From positions 1 through 64,000 of the forward strand of contig NZ_VMHK01000004.1 of assembly GCF_007559275.1 (NCBI RefSeq): DNA of 64,000 nt, given 5' to 3'. The notes beneath the pieces are model-generated. The model was not told the origin of the DNA, made no database searches, and saw nothing but the letters and a program-made list of their open reading frames with translations. Source of the stretch: Bifidobacterium apousia (GTDB lineage Bacteria > Actinomycetota > Actinomycetes > Actinomycetales > Bifidobacteriaceae). Below, one piece after another: positions 41,418 through 50,942 of this stretch; within the stretch, counting starts at the first letter, position 1; the number at the start of each line of letters is the position of its first letter. Made by a program: the position numbers and the translations under genes.

Positions 41418-42863
41418 TCAGTCGCGATCGAAGTCCACCAAGGTTCCGGCTGCACCGGTGTAGGTTGCCGGCGTCAAGGCCTTGAGCCGGCTCGCCGTGT
41501 CCTGGTCCAGGTCCAAGCCGTCGATGAAGTGCTCGACATCCTCCCGGCCGATCCTCTTGCCCCTCATCAGCTCCTTGACCTGCTCATAGGGGTGATCCAT
41601 GCCTGAGCGTCCAGCCAGTCCGGCGGCCCGCATGGCCGTCTGTATGGGCTCGCCCAGGACCTCCCAGTTGCTGTCAAGCTCGTGGGCCATTAGGGCCTTG
41701 TCGGGGTGGATGGTCTGCAGGCCGCCGTCCAGGTTGTCCAGAGCCAGCAGGCTGTAGCCCAGGGCCGAACCGATGTTGCGCTGGGTGGTGGAGTCAGTCA
41801 GGTCCCGCTGCCAGCGGGTTTCGGTCAGGGTGGTGGCCAGGGTGTCCAGCAGGGCTCCTGAGATCTCCAGATTGGCTTCGGCGTTCTCGAAGCGTATGGG
41901 GTTGACCTTGTGGGGCATGGTGCTGGAGCCGGTGGCGCCTTTGACGGGTTCCTGGGCGAAGACGCCGCGGGAGATGTACATCCAGACATCCACGGCCAGG
42001 TTGTGCAGGATCCGGCCTAGGTGGGCGATGTTGCCGAAGAGCTCGGCCTGCCAGTCGTGGGACTCGATCTGAGTGGTCAGTGGGTTCCAGACCAGGCCCA
42101 TCCGTTCTGTGACGAAGGCCCGGGTCAGATCGATCCAATCCACCTGCGGCAGGGCGGCCAGATGGGCGCCAAAGGTTCCAGTGGCGCCATTCATCTTGCC
42201 CATGTAGTCCTGATGGCGGATCCGATCCAGCTGCCGGTGCAGCCGGTGGACGTAGACCGCCATCTCCTTGCCCAGGGTGGTGGGTGTGGCAGGCTGGCCG
42301 TGGGTCAAGGCGAGCATGGGCAGATCCCGGTATTGCTCCGCCATGGTCGCCAGATGGCTCTCGATTCGGGTGGCCTTGGGGAGCCAGACCTGTTCGACCC
42401 CGCCTCGGATGCAGCGGGCATAGGCCAGATTGTTGATGTCTTCGCTGGTGCAGGCGAAGTGGACCAGGGGTGTCAACCCGGGAAGTTGGGACTCAGGGCC
42501 AAGGGCTGTGGCTGAAGCCTCCAGACGGCGGTCGATGTAATATTCCACAGCTTTGACGTCGTGGTGGGTCTGAGCTTCAATGCCTGCCAGTTCGGTGATG
42601 CCATCGGCATCGAAATCCTCGGGGATGGCTCGCAGGTAGGCCTGTTCTGTCTCTGTCAGAGGCTCTACGCCCGGCAGGACCGGGTGCTGGCCGTTGCCCT
42701 GGTAGCCGTTGGCCAGCATGATCATCCATTCGACCTCGACCCGCATACGCTCGCGGTTCAAGGCAGGTTCGCTCAGATAGTCCACCAGATCGGCGGTCTG
42801 CCTGCGGTAACGTCCGTCCAAGGGATTGAGGGGGATGACTGGGGTGATTCGGCTCAGGTTCAT
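41418..42863 (-). CDS. purB: Adenylosuccinate lyase
   Basis: 481 residues. Removes fumarate in two steps of purine synthesis. Contains the fumarase/aspartase superfamily signature GSSTMPHKVNP and the TSEDINNLAYA and LTHGQPATPTTLGKE motifs. Normal length. It is the first gene of a two-gene operon with the pseudokinase membrane protein; only two bases separate the stop from the next ATG. Confidence 0.97.
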   Translation of the reverse strand: MNLSRITPVIPLNPLDGRYRRQTADLVDYLSEPALNRERMRVEVEWMIMLANGYQGNGQHPVLPGVEPLTETEQAYLRAIPEDFDADGITELAGIEAQTHHDVKAVEYYIDRRLEASATALGPESQLPGLTPLVHFACTSEDINNLAYARCIRGGVEQVWLPKATRIESHLATMAEQYRDLPMLALTHGQPATPTTLGKEMAVYVHRLHRQLDRIRHQDYMGKMNGATGTFGAHLAALPQVDWIDLTRAFVTERMGLVWNPLTTQIESHDWQAELFGNIAHLGRILHNLAVDVWMYISRGVFAQEPVKGATGSSTMPHKVNPIRFENAEANLEISGALLDTLATTLTETRWQRDLTDSTTQRNIGSALGYSLLALDNLDGGLQTIHPDKALMAHELDSNWEVLGEPIQTAMRAAGLAGRSGMDHPYEQVKELMRGKRIGREDVEHFIDGLDLDQDTASRLKALTPATYTGAAGTLVDFDRD

Positions 42864-42935
42864 GCCTCCAGCCTAGACGACCGGGTCAACCAGCAGGAAT
42901 CGATATGGGTGCTCTTGGGGGTCCGCGTGTCCCGC

Positions 42936-44363
42936 TCATCGGCGTAGCCTGCCGCGGTAGTAGCGGGTCTCCTGCAGATCGCCCTCGATGGCATGGGCGA
43001 AGTGGTTGTCCTGACGTCGTACTGCTGGTGAGTTCTGATCTCGGGCATCGGCCCAGGCCGCCCGCTGGTAGGCCATGCCATGGGTGGATTCCTTGCCGGA
43101 TCCGGCAGTGGTCACTGTCCGGCCAGTTTGGCTGCCGCCTGGAGGGGGAGATCCGCCTGCCCTTCCCCTGACGGTCAGTTGATTGGGCCGTGAGGGGTTG
43201 TCGGCTCCATCGAGGCTGGAGACCAGCTCTTCGCGCATTTCCACGCTGGTGACCCAGGTGCTTGACCCTATCTGGCGATGGGCGATGGGCGATCCGACGG
43301 TCACGATGTGGTCGAAGTGGTAGCGGTTGGAAAGATCCGAGGCCATGGTGGCGGCCACGATACCGCCCTGGGAATGACCCACCAGGCTGACCGGATCGTC
43401 CGGGCGCACCCCAGCCTCGCGCATGGCCTGGTCCACCAGACGCAGCGAGGCCGCCCTTTCGCGTACTGAAGCCTTGTCGCTCATGAGCTGGATGTTTTGG
43501 AACCAGCCGATGGGGGAATCGAGATGGGAGCTGGTGCCGGGTATGTAGACCAGCCAACGGTCCCTGCCGTCCGCCTCCCGATATCGTTGTACAGCGATGG
43601 TTGCGTAAGGAATGCCGTCCTGGCAGGATCCCAGGCTCTCCAGATTTTGCAGGGCGGTGGCAATGTCATGAGCCTCGCCCAACCCCTTGCCCTGTGGCTG
43701 TATAGGATCCATCGTGAGCTGGTCACCCTGAAGATGAGCGAGGATGAAGGGCACCAGCAGGCCTGGATCGGTGACCAATCTGCCAATAGGATCGCGGTGG
43801 TCCGAGGTCAGGTCGGATGCGGCGGCGGCCAGCAGAGGCTGATGGATGCCGGCCGTAGTTTCCAGAAATTCCTGGAATTGCGAGGCATCCAGTTTGCCGG
43901 TCAGTTTAGCTGCTCCCAGGCTCAGACCGATGGTTCCCAACATATACGGGGCGATGGGCTGAAAGAGGGTCACGGCCGTGGATATCAGGGAGTCCATCAG
44001 CTTTTCCATGAATGATTCCGCCTGCGAGTACAACCCATAGGCCTTGGTCAGCCGATCGGCCACAGACTGGAGCTTGGTGCGTAGGTCTTCGCAGGCCTGA
44101 GCTTGGTCACTGCAGAAGGTCACCATCAGGTCCAGGGGCAGACGGGCGTGACCTGGCGGCGGCACGGCAGCCTGGGTGCAGGGGAGGGCGGGCAACCCTG
44201 GCATGGTTCTGCGGATAGCCTGATTGGTGAGAATCCATTGCGTCTGCAGGGTGGCCAGGGCACCGCCTGCCTGGTTGAGCCGGTCAGCCATGCCGGTCAG
44301 ATGATCCAATTCGGTGCTGGTGTAACCGTTGGCGTCGGGTGCCGCGGTGACCGTCCGCTTCAT
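42936..44363 (-). CDS. Alpha/beta hydrolase with ESX-like helical N-terminus
   Basis: 475 residues. About 14-125 is helical and WXG/LXG-like, interrupted by a Pro-rich stretch at 55-78. A hydrophobic segment at about 126-153 follows. The hydrolase part has VSLVGHSQGG with nucleophile Ser331, a candidate Asp (385 or 388) and His (454 or 457), so the triad can be complete. Lipase or esterase activity is plausible. Start 44363 overlaps the WXG100-like gene by 4 bases (ATGA). Could be a secreted type VII effector or a surface-associated enzyme; no signal peptide is seen. Confidence 0.72.
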   Translation of the reverse strand: MKRTVTAAPDANGYTSTELDHLTGMADRLNQAGGALATLQTQWILTNQAIRRTMPGLPALPCTQAAVPPPGHARLPLDLMVTFCSDQAQACEDLRTKLQSVADRLTKAYGLYSQAESFMEKLMDSLISTAVTLFQPIAPYMLGTIGLSLGAAKLTGKLDASQFQEFLETTAGIHQPLLAAAASDLTSDHRDPIGRLVTDPGLLVPFILAHLQGDQLTMDPIQPQGKGLGEAHDIATALQNLESLGSCQDGIPYATIAVQRYREADGRDRWLVYIPGTSSHLDSPIGWFQNIQLMSDKASVRERAASLRLVDQAMREAGVRPDDPVSLVGHSQGGIVAATMASDLSNRYHFDHIVTVGSPIAHRQIGSSTWVTSVEMREELVSSLDGADNPSRPNQLTVRGRAGGSPPPGGSQTGRTVTTAGSGKESTHGMAYQRAAWADARDQNSPAVRRQDNHFAHAIEGDLQETRYYRGRLRR

Positions 44364-44689
44364 GGTCGGCTCTCTTGATCGATCAGGTTCAGGGTGCGTC
44401 CTGCCTGGACACGCTGATCCTGGCAGAGTGCATCCATGGCCCGTACCTGGGCCCGGTAGGCGTGAGCGGCCTTTCCCTGCCAGTCGACCCTTAGGGCCTG
44501 GTCGGCTAATTCGCTCAGGTGGACCAGGGTTGTTCGCGACTGCCGAGCCATATCGGCCAGCATGGTCCGGCAACGGGCCACCCGTGCGTGGCAGGGGCAG
44601 GCTCCGGCCGCCTCAGGATCGGACAGGTAGGAGGACTGCTCGAGGAAGGGGGCCAGGGTGGGTAGTGACGATGGTGATGACTTGTCCAT
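44360..44689 (-). CDS. WXG100-like small protein
   Basis: 109 residues. The middle and end match the WXG100 helical hairpin, with W-Q-G in RVDWQGKAAHAYRAQVRA and amphipathic helices before and after. The N-terminal 35 residues are not conserved and contain CPCHARVARC. WXG100 proteins are exported as dimers by ESX systems or act as partners of LXG toxins. It is translationally coupled to the hydrolase, so the two likely work as a pair. No EccC or other ESX machinery is nearby. Confidence 0.62.
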   Translation of the reverse strand: MDKSSPSSLPTLAPFLEQSSYLSDPEAAGACPCHARVARCRTMLADMARQSRTTLVHLSELADQALRVDWQGKAAHAYRAQVRAMDALCQDQRVQAGRTLNLIDQESRP

Positions 44690-44816
44690 GCGTCTACTTC
44701 ATCACTGCAGTCATGCTTGCATGGCGTCGATTGGGCCATGTGGTCGAATGTTGCCTGATCCGTTTTGATGGGGACAGGTCTTCGAAAAATGATCGAGCAA
44801 TGCCTGGTGAGGCCGG

Positions 44817-45350
44817 TCACCAGGGTTTGACGCCCTTTTCCCGATCCTGGTGGCCGCCCGTATTGCCTGTTGGGCTGGGGGATGAGGAGGGATCGCTCTG
44901 TTCCTGGTTGCGCTTGAGCAGATCCTCTACCTCAGCTTCCTGCTGCTTGGTCAGCCCGGAGGATGCGCCCTTGCCTGATCCGCTCTTTCCGCCCTGCTCG
45001 TTCTTGGTTGTGTCTGCTTGTTGTTTTTTGAGAATCCGTTCCGTACGTTTGGTCAGCGCAGTGCTGGTCGCTTGGTTGGCTTGCGCGGCCTGCCTGGTCT
45101 TCGGCAGAAGCAAGGGGCCCGGCCGCGCCGCTTGGGCGAAAAGGCGGTCTGCCTGATCTTGCAGCGCCTTGATTGCTGCCGGGTCTGCCTGTGGGTTTCG
45201 GGCCTGCCGGATGCTGGTGTTCAGTGTGCGCGTGGCCTCGTTGTAAGTGGCGATGGCTCTGACGTTGATCAGGCCCCATGCCCCGGTCAGCGCTGCTATC
45301 AGGGCTAAAACGATAAGGACCAGACGCGTTCGAAGGGTGTTCCTGCTCAT
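44817..45350 (-). CDS. Small membrane-anchored coiled-coil protein of the MoxR-VWA operon
   Basis: 177 residues. One N-terminal membrane helix (about 8-28), then an alanine/glutamine-rich coiled-coil outside (about 30-110) and a polar Gly/Ser/Lys-rich C-terminal tail. Start ATG 45350 overlaps the stop of the upstream VWA gene (ATGA) with GGAGA before it. Similar short proteins end MoxR-VWA operons in other bifidobacteria (DUF6466-like, from memory). Function unknown. Confidence 0.75.
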   Translation of the reverse strand: MSRNTLRTRLVLIVLALIAALTGAWGLINVRAIATYNEATRTLNTSIRQARNPQADPAAIKALQDQADRLFAQAARPGPLLLPKTRQAAQANQATSTALTKRTERILKKQQADTTKNEQGGKSGSGKGASSGLTKQQEAEVEDLLKRNQEQSDPSSSPSPTGNTGGHQDREKGVKPW

Positions 45351-46375
45351 AGCAATCTCCTCGAAGTACGGACCCATTGCCCTGCCTCAACCAGGATCAG
45401 GACCAGTTCCACCAGTGCCAAGGGCCAGACCAGCGGGGTGACATGTCGGCGCACCTGATCGACCGTGGTCACCCGGTAGCGCTTGGAGACCGAAGCTGTA
45501 GCGCCCTCGCGGACAGTGACCCCCTTGGCCAGGGCCTGATAGTGGCCGCTCATCTCGTCGGCCATGGCCTTGAGAGTGTCCGGATCCATGGCCGAGATGC
45601 CCGGCTGGCCGGTCTGCGGATCCGTCACCCAGCCTCCGGCGCCGCTGCCGCCGACATCCGAGGTCAAGGGCACCGGGCCTCCCTTGGCTGAGCCGGTTCC
45701 CAGGATAAAGGCCTCATCCAGCCCCTCTCTAAGAACGCTGAAGGATCGCCGTTCGTCTCTGCCAGTCTGCTCTCCATCGCTGATCAGATAGAGCAGGATC
45801 CGGTCGTTGGGATGCTGGTCCTTGGTCTGCTTCAATGCCAGAGTCAGCCGATCCAGAGGAGCATCCAAGCTGGAGCCGGAGGAACGGGAGGTGGGCTCTG
45901 TGGCCAGCCCGCGGGCCCAGTTGTCCACAGCTCGCACGTCGGGGGTCAGGGGCAGATCGACGCTGGCCGAGGCGCCGAAACTCAGGGCCGAGAAGGATGC
46001 ATCCGGATAGGTGTCGACCAGCCCGCGGACGGCTGCTTTGGCCGCCTCCAACCGGCTGATGCCGTCCTGGGCCCCATATCCGGCATCCTTGACTGCCATG
46101 GATCCGGTCACGTCAACCGCAATGAAGACATCAGTGGCGTTGACGGCTTTATTGGTGGTTCTGCTGACGGTGCTTGGGGTCAGGACCATGAGGGCCAGGA
46201 TCAGGACCATGGCGGTGCGCCGGGCCAAGGCCCAGCGATCGGCATCCGTATCCCGGCCCTTGCGCAGTCCATGGATGACCAGCGCAATAGCCAGGAGCAG
46301 CAGCAGGCCCGACAATAGGCCGCCGGCCACCCAGCCCAGGGCAGGCTCAAAGGTCAGGGACTTGAGTATGTTCAT
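45347..46375 (-). CDS. VWA-domain membrane protein (second of pair)
   Basis: 342 residues. Two membrane helices near the N-terminus (about 12-35 and 52-68), a von Willebrand A domain outside (about 80-290) and a third helix near the C-terminus. The metal-ion site is DVTGSM (Asp88, Thr90, Ser92), a slight variant of DxSxS. Resembles BatA/BatB-type proteins of the MoxR-associated class. Start 46375 overlaps the previous VWA gene stop by 4 bases. Confidence 0.85.
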   Translation of the reverse strand: MNILKSLTFEPALGWVAGGLLSGLLLLLAIALVIHGLRKGRDTDADRWALARRTAMVLILALMVLTPSTVSRTTNKAVNATDVFIAVDVTGSMAVKDAGYGAQDGISRLEAAKAAVRGLVDTYPDASFSALSFGASASVDLPLTPDVRAVDNWARGLATEPTSRSSGSSLDAPLDRLTLALKQTKDQHPNDRILLYLISDGEQTGRDERRSFSVLREGLDEAFILGTGSAKGGPVPLTSDVGGSGAGGWVTDPQTGQPGISAMDPDTLKAMADEMSGHYQALAKGVTVREGATASVSKRYRVTTVDQVRRHVTPLVWPLALVELVLILVEAGQWVRTSRRLL

Positions 46376-47448
46376 CGCTTCAGCCTCCAGGCCAGGAGCA
46401 GATATCCGGATAGCGCCAGGGCCAGGGCCAGGGTCCACCAGCCGGGTGCATCCACCAGGCTGGACTGCTCCTGCTGGCGTGGGTCGGCTCCATGGCGATG
46501 TTCGATCCGGCGGACCAGCGCGTTGATGGAGTTCCCGTCCTGCCGTTGCAGGAAGATACCGCCACGGGCTTCGATCAGCCGCTGCATCTGCCGGGTGCTC
46601 TCCGCCTCGGTGCCTTGGTCCGGTCCCGAATAGAGTCCGTCCACCGCGATTCCTGCGGCCGAGGTCAGCTTGAGCGCCTCCTCCAGGGTGTATGTGGGTT
46701 TGCCGGAGACCACGTTATCGGTGGCCAGGACCAGGGAGCTCGAACGTTGGTCGGCCTTTGCCGGTTCGGGTTGGCCCTTGGGAGTGAATTGCGGCAGGAG
46801 CGCAGCGCAACCCACCAGCCCGTCGCCGATCAGTGAGGTGGTGTCCCGGCGGTTCTGCGTGCCCTCCAGCCAGTCGCTGATGTCCTGGTACTGTCGTCCG
46901 CTCATGGCATCGATGCGGTCCTGGGACTGCACCCCGTCCAGGATCCGTCGCGCCTTGCTCAATTCGGCGGTGATCATGCCATAGTCGTCGGTCAGGGGGA
47001 AGACGGTGCGCGAGGTGGAGTTGAAGATGCTCAGAGCCATGCGTTCGCCCCGGAAGCTGCGGACCAGATCGAGGTAGGAGGCGATCACCTGCCGGTCGTA
47101 GGGCAGGGTGGAGCCGGACACATCCAGACATAGCACGATATCGCGGTTGTGCCCCTGCTCCAGTGTCCGATCGACCCGGGCGGGCCTGGCAGCAAGGCTC
47201 AAAACCATCAGCAGGGCCAGAGCGAGCAGGATTGCGGCGCAACGGTTCAATCGTCGCCAGCGCCGCAGGGACTCGTGGCCCTCCTCGGTGTCCAAGTCGC
47301 TGTCCAAGGTCCAGATCCGGGCGCCCCGTTCCTGATCCAGCTTGCGACGACGCGCCGCACGGGAGGCCAGCAGGCCGAACGCCAGGGCCAGGAACAGGGC
47401 CAGCACCGGCAGCCAGGGCCACCTCCAGGACAGATTGCCTATGCTCAT
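46372..47448 (-). CDS. VWA-domain membrane protein (first of pair)
   Basis: 358 residues. Helices at about 10-28 and 70-88, a VWA domain with a canonical DVSGST metal site (Asp109, Ser111, Ser113), and a C-terminal helix near 340. The VWA part probably faces the outside and binds a partner protein. The start at 47448 overlaps the upstream gene (ATGA). Confidence 0.87.
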   Translation of the reverse strand: MSIGNLSWRWPWLPVLALFLALAFGLLASRAARRRKLDQERGARIWTLDSDLDTEEGHESLRRWRRLNRCAAILLALALLMVLSLAARPARVDRTLEQGHNRDIVLCLDVSGSTLPYDRQVIASYLDLVRSFRGERMALSIFNSTSRTVFPLTDDYGMITAELSKARRILDGVQSQDRIDAMSGRQYQDISDWLEGTQNRRDTTSLIGDGLVGCAALLPQFTPKGQPEPAKADQRSSSLVLATDNVVSGKPTYTLEEALKLTSAAGIAVDGLYSGPDQGTEAESTRQMQRLIEARGGIFLQRQDGNSINALVRRIEHRHGADPRQQEQSSLVDAPGWWTLALALALSGYLLLAWRLKR

Positions 47449-47978
47449 CGCGGCCACCGTTCAATCAACTCCCGTACCCAGTCGGCTGCCTGATCCACCG
47501 TGGCGTCGGTTCCTGTGCTGTCCCGGGGAAGGGCAAATTCAGGCGGGTAAAGGGCATCTATGGTCTGCCGAAGCAGGTCCAGACCCTGCCGGGTGCTCGG
47601 CGTACGGGGCTGAGCCTGGATTTCGGCCAAAGTCTTGGACTTCATATCACTGTTCCAGGAGCGGGAGGCGAATCCACGAGCGATGGTGGCCAGTGCTGTC
47701 ATGGCCTGGTCGCGGTTCAGTTGGCCCTTGTCGTACTGGGCCACCACCTGATCAATCCGCTGACGCCATGCATCGAGGGAGTCAGGGCTCGCTTGGATCG
47801 GATGCTCTTCCTGCTGACGGCTGAACCTGGGCAGGAGAATGGCCGCTCCGGCCAGGGCCAGGGCCAGTATGATGGCGGTCGCCGTCAGAGCCAGCAGCCA
47901 GGTGGGCTGGGTCATGGCGGGCATGATCTGGATTTGACCATGACCGGACGCAAGACGAATCAGGACGACAGCACTCAT
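47445..47978 (-). CDS. Hypothetical membrane protein of the MoxR-VWA operon
   Basis: 177 residues. One hydrophobic helix at about 25-48, then a mainly helical soluble part (PDSLDAWRQRIDQVVAQYDKG, about 65-85) and a conserved C-terminal ALYPPEFALP segment. Similar position to the DUF4381-like genes in other MoxR operons, but identity is not established. Overlaps both neighbours by 4 bases. Confidence 0.75.
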   Translation of the reverse strand: MSAVVLIRLASGHGQIQIMPAMTQPTWLLALTATAIILALALAGAAILLPRFSRQQEEHPIQASPDSLDAWRQRIDQVVAQYDKGQLNRDQAMTALATIARGFASRSWNSDMKSKTLAEIQAQPRTPSTRQGLDLLRQTIDALYPPEFALPRDSTGTDATVDQAADWVRELIERWPR

Positions 47979-48907
47979 GCCGCCATCACCGTCTGCCGCA
48001 TGGGAATGCCTGGTCGGCCGGCTGAGAGCAGGTGGATGAACCTGTTGAACATGGCTGTGCTGGAGTCGGCCCTGATCAGCGAGGCTCCGATTCTGGTCAA
48101 TTCCCGGCTAAAGGCCTCAATCTGATAGCGCCTGTGCAGGTCCACGGCTTGCGTCCCGTTCGCGGTACGCAGGAAGGCCGGGATCTTGCGTCCGCTGGGC
48201 GCATCCGTTACCGAGCCCATGGCGGGCTGTTGCCGCAGGGGATTCATGGTCTCCACTCCGATGAAATTCAAGGGGTGGGTGGTTGCCAACTGTCGGATGG
48301 TCGGCATCAGGTCAACATGCAAGGCCGACTGGTCGGTGGCAATGACCAGCATGGCCTGCCGGTCCTGGATGCCGGCGGCGTAGCCCAGCAGGGCCTCAAG
48401 GTTGCGTGGCTGATCCAGCGGCGACTCCAGAGCCCGGTCCAGGGTCTGTTCGAATCGGGCGAACCCCCCCTGGCATGGTATGCGGCGGATGGCGGATGAA
48501 TCGACCAGGACCAGGTCCACCTCATCGCTGCGGCGCAGGCAGAGGGAAGCGAACATGCACAGGGCGTTGGCAGCCACCTGGATGGCCTGCTCCCCGTCAG
48601 GGCATGTTCCGGACATCTCGCGGCCGACATCCAGCAGCAGCCAGACCTTGCTGGTAACCAGGCGCTCGCGCTCAACCACCATGGGTCGACCCATCCGTGC
48701 ACTGGCGTGCCAGTCGATCATGCGGGTTTCGTCTCCGAACTCATAGGCGCGCAGGTCGGCACGTTCGTCTCCACCGCCGCGTCGGCCAGAGGAGTGCTCG
48801 CCCTCCAGCAGTCCAAGGGCCCTGCGCACCGTGGGAAGCCGGAGGCTGGTGTCCAAGGACTCGATCCGTCTGCGGACCGGGTCGCGATTCGAGCGTCGGC
48901 GGCTCAT
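47975..48907 (-). CDS. DUF58 domain protein
   Basis: 310 residues. The DUF58 core is clear: LRAYEFGDETRMIDWHASARMGRPMVVERE (about 47-76, a typical RxIDWxxSAR region), then a VWA-like fold with LLLDVGREM and the end NFIGVETMNPLR. DUF58 proteins are associated with MoxR ATPases and may help fit cofactors or assemble complexes. Soluble. Start overlaps the moxR stop by 4 bases. Confidence 0.9.
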   Translation of the reverse strand: MSRRRSNRDPVRRRIESLDTSLRLPTVRRALGLLEGEHSSGRRGGGDERADLRAYEFGDETRMIDWHASARMGRPMVVERERLVTSKVWLLLDVGREMSGTCPDGEQAIQVAANALCMFASLCLRRSDEVDLVLVDSSAIRRIPCQGGFARFEQTLDRALESPLDQPRNLEALLGYAAGIQDRQAMLVIATDQSALHVDLMPTIRQLATTHPLNFIGVETMNPLRQQPAMGSVTDAPSGRKIPAFLRTANGTQAVDLHRRYQIEAFSRELTRIGASLIRADSSTAMFNRFIHLLSAGRPGIPMRQTVMAA

Positions 48908-49959
48908 GGCACCGGCACCGTGTCGACGATCTGGTCGATGATGTCGTCGCTGCTGATGCCGTCGGCCTGAGCCTCAAAGGTCAGCAGGATCCGGTGGCGG
49001 AGTACCGAATGGGCCCAGTCCTTCAGATCCTCGGGAATGACGTAATCCCTGCCAGTCAGCAGGGCCCTGGCCTGGCCGATGCGCACCAGGGCGATGGAGG
49101 CACGCGGGCTGGCTCCCAGCCTCACCTGCTCGGCCAGCCCTTGGATGGGTCGCGATCCAGCCCCCCTGCTGGTGGCCGCCAGATCGACTGCATATCGCAT
49201 GATGGGCTGTGCCACGTGGACCTGCCGGGCCTTCTGCCTCAGGAAGTCCACATCGGCGATGGTCAAGGCGTCCCGATCGTCCTTGCCGGGCATATCGGTG
49301 CCTCGGCTGGTCAGCATCTGCAGCATTCGGGTCTCCTGGTCGGCATCAGGATAGGTCATGACGGCCTTGAGCATGAACCGGTCCATTTGGGCCTCGGGCA
49401 GGTTGTAGGTGCCCTCCTCCTCGATGGGGTTCTGGGTGGCTATCACCATGAAGGGCCGGGGCAGGGCTATGCGTTCGCCGCCGATGGTGGTGGCGCCCTC
49501 GGCCATGGCCTCCAGCATGGCTGACTGGGTCTTGGCGTTGGAGCGGTTGATCTCGTCCATGAGGACGAAGTTGGCGTGAATGGGACCCAGCTGTGTCGAG
49601 AAGCGCTGTGTGGAGAAGTCGTAGACCTGGGTGCCTACCAGATCCGAGGGCATCAGGTCGGGCGTGCACTGGATCCGCTTGAAGCTGCCGGAGACCGAGG
49701 TGGCCAGAGTCTGGGCGGCGGTGGTCTTGGCCAGGCCGGGCACGGATTCGATCAGGATGTGTCCTGAGGCCACCAGCGTCAGGATCAGGGCCTCGCGCAG
49801 GTTCTCCTGGCCTACCAGAGTCCTGGAAAAGCGGGTTCGAATCCGGTCGGCCAACTGACGGCAACGTTGCAGGTCGTCCTGGCTGATTGGCGGAACCTGC
49901 CGGTCCTGACCGGGCTGAACAGATGGGGACTGACTGGGTCGAGGTGGGAATAATGCCAT
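48904..49959 (-). CDS. MoxR-family AAA+ ATPase
   Basis: 351 residues. Walker A-like ESVPGLAKTT, Walker B-like FVLMDEINRSNAKTQ and the sensor motif TQNPIEEEGTYNLPEAQMDRF are typical of MoxR. Thought to act as a chaperone for metal-dependent or VWA-containing partners. It starts a six-gene operon with 4-base overlaps throughout. The ATG at 49959 has no ribosome site; a TACCAT hexamer ending 7 bases upstream would fit a leaderless transcript, though this is speculative. Confidence 0.93.
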   Translation of the reverse strand: MALFPPRPSQSPSVQPGQDRQVPPISQDDLQRCRQLADRIRTRFSRTLVGQENLREALILTLVASGHILIESVPGLAKTTAAQTLATSVSGSFKRIQCTPDLMPSDLVGTQVYDFSTQRFSTQLGPIHANFVLMDEINRSNAKTQSAMLEAMAEGATTIGGERIALPRPFMVIATQNPIEEEGTYNLPEAQMDRFMLKAVMTYPDADQETRMLQMLTSRGTDMPGKDDRDALTIADVDFLRQKARQVHVAQPIMRYAVDLAATSRGAGSRPIQGLAEQVRLGASPRASIALVRIGQARALLTGRDYVIPEDLKDWAHSVLRHRILLTFEAQADGISSDDIIDQIVDTVPVP

Positions 49960-50004
49960 AGCAGATATGGTAACGGCATTTCCTGACGACTCAGCCAGCA
50001 GGAC

Positions 50005-50793
50005 TCAGGTCAGGGACCAGTCCACCGGCTGGGCGCCCATGGCCTCCAGCGCTTGGTTGGCCTTGGAGAATGGGCGGGATCCGAAGAAGCCGTATCGGGC
50101 CGACATGGGGCTGGGATGCGGGGATTTGATGATGGCCGCATTGGTCAGCAGGGGCTCCAGGCTCTGGGCCTGTCGTCCCCAAAGAATGGCCACCAGGGGC
50201 CGGACCTTGCCCTCCTGGTCGCGTCGGTCGTTCAGAGCTCGGATGGCGGCGTCGGTGATCTCCTCCCAACCCTTGTTCCGGTGGCTGGCCGGCTTGCCCA
50301 CCCGTACCGTCAGGCAGCGGTTGAGCAGCATGACCCCTCGCCTGGTCCAAGGCGTCAGATCGCCGTTGGAGGGCGTGGGCAGGCCCAGGTCGGAGCTGAG
50401 CTCGGTGTAAATATTGCGCAGGGAGCCGGGAATGGGGCTGACTGCAGGGTCCACGCAGAAGCTCAGGCCCACCGGATGGCCGGGCGTCGGATAGGGATCT
50501 TGGCCCACGATCAGAACCTTGATGGAGTCGAAGGGGATGGTAAAGGCGCGCAGGATGTTCTTGCTGGCAGGCAGATAGCGGTGGCCCTGGGCCAGCTCGG
50601 ATCTGAGGAAGTCGCCCATACGGTGAATGTTGGGCTCGACAGGAGCGAGAGCCTCGGCCCAGCCGGGGTCCACCAAGGCGCTCAGAGGTTTGCGATGGGT
50701 TCGGCCCTGGCCTCCTGCTATGGTCGGAGGGTTGGTACCGGTTCCGTTCGTCGGCGCGGGGGAGGTTGCGGCAATAGGCTGGCTGCTGTTCAT
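50005..50793 (-). CDS. ung: Uracil-DNA glycosylase (family 1)
   Basis: 262 residues. Removes uracil from DNA. Water-activating motif [20 protein letters not shown] and the minor-groove loop HPSPMSA (with catalytic His) are present. The first 40 residues are variable. Standalone gene on the reverse strand, divergent from the LytR_C gene. Confidence 0.97.
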   Translation of the reverse strand: MNSSQPIAATSPAPTNGTGTNPPTIAGGQGRTHRKPLSALVDPGWAEALAPVEPNIHRMGDFLRSELAQGHRYLPASKNILRAFTIPFDSIKVLIVGQDPYPTPGHPVGLSFCVDPAVSPIPGSLRNIYTELSSDLGLPTPSNGDLTPWTRRGVMLLNRCLTVRVGKPASHRNKGWEEITDAAIRALNDRRDQEGKVRPLVAILWGRQAQSLEPLLTNAAIIKSPHPSPMSARYGFFGSRPFSKANQALEAMGAQPVDWSLT

Positions 50794-50904
50794 AAGGTCA
50801 CTATATCGCTTGGTGATATGAGCCGGTCAGGGTTGTCATGGCTCTCTTAGGCTTGCGGGGAACGTCGGATGGTCAGCGGGATGCTGCTCCGGCGTCCCAT
50901 TACA

Positions 50905-50910
50905 TATAAT
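50905..50910 (+). promoter_or_regulatory. Candidate -10 box of the LytR_C gene
   Basis: TATAAT, a perfect -10, 32 bases before the ATG. No convincing -35 is seen at 16-18 bases, and the short leader holds the GGAGGAG ribosome site. Confidence 0.4.
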
Positions 50911-50942
50911 GGTTCAGGATCCGGTGGAGCGGAGGAGAGTTC

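Noticed and set aside
44817..49959. MoxR-VWA block as an anti-phage system
   Set aside because: No nuclease, reverse transcriptase, STAND or toxin domain is present; the set matches the widespread housekeeping MoxR/DUF58/VWA operon.
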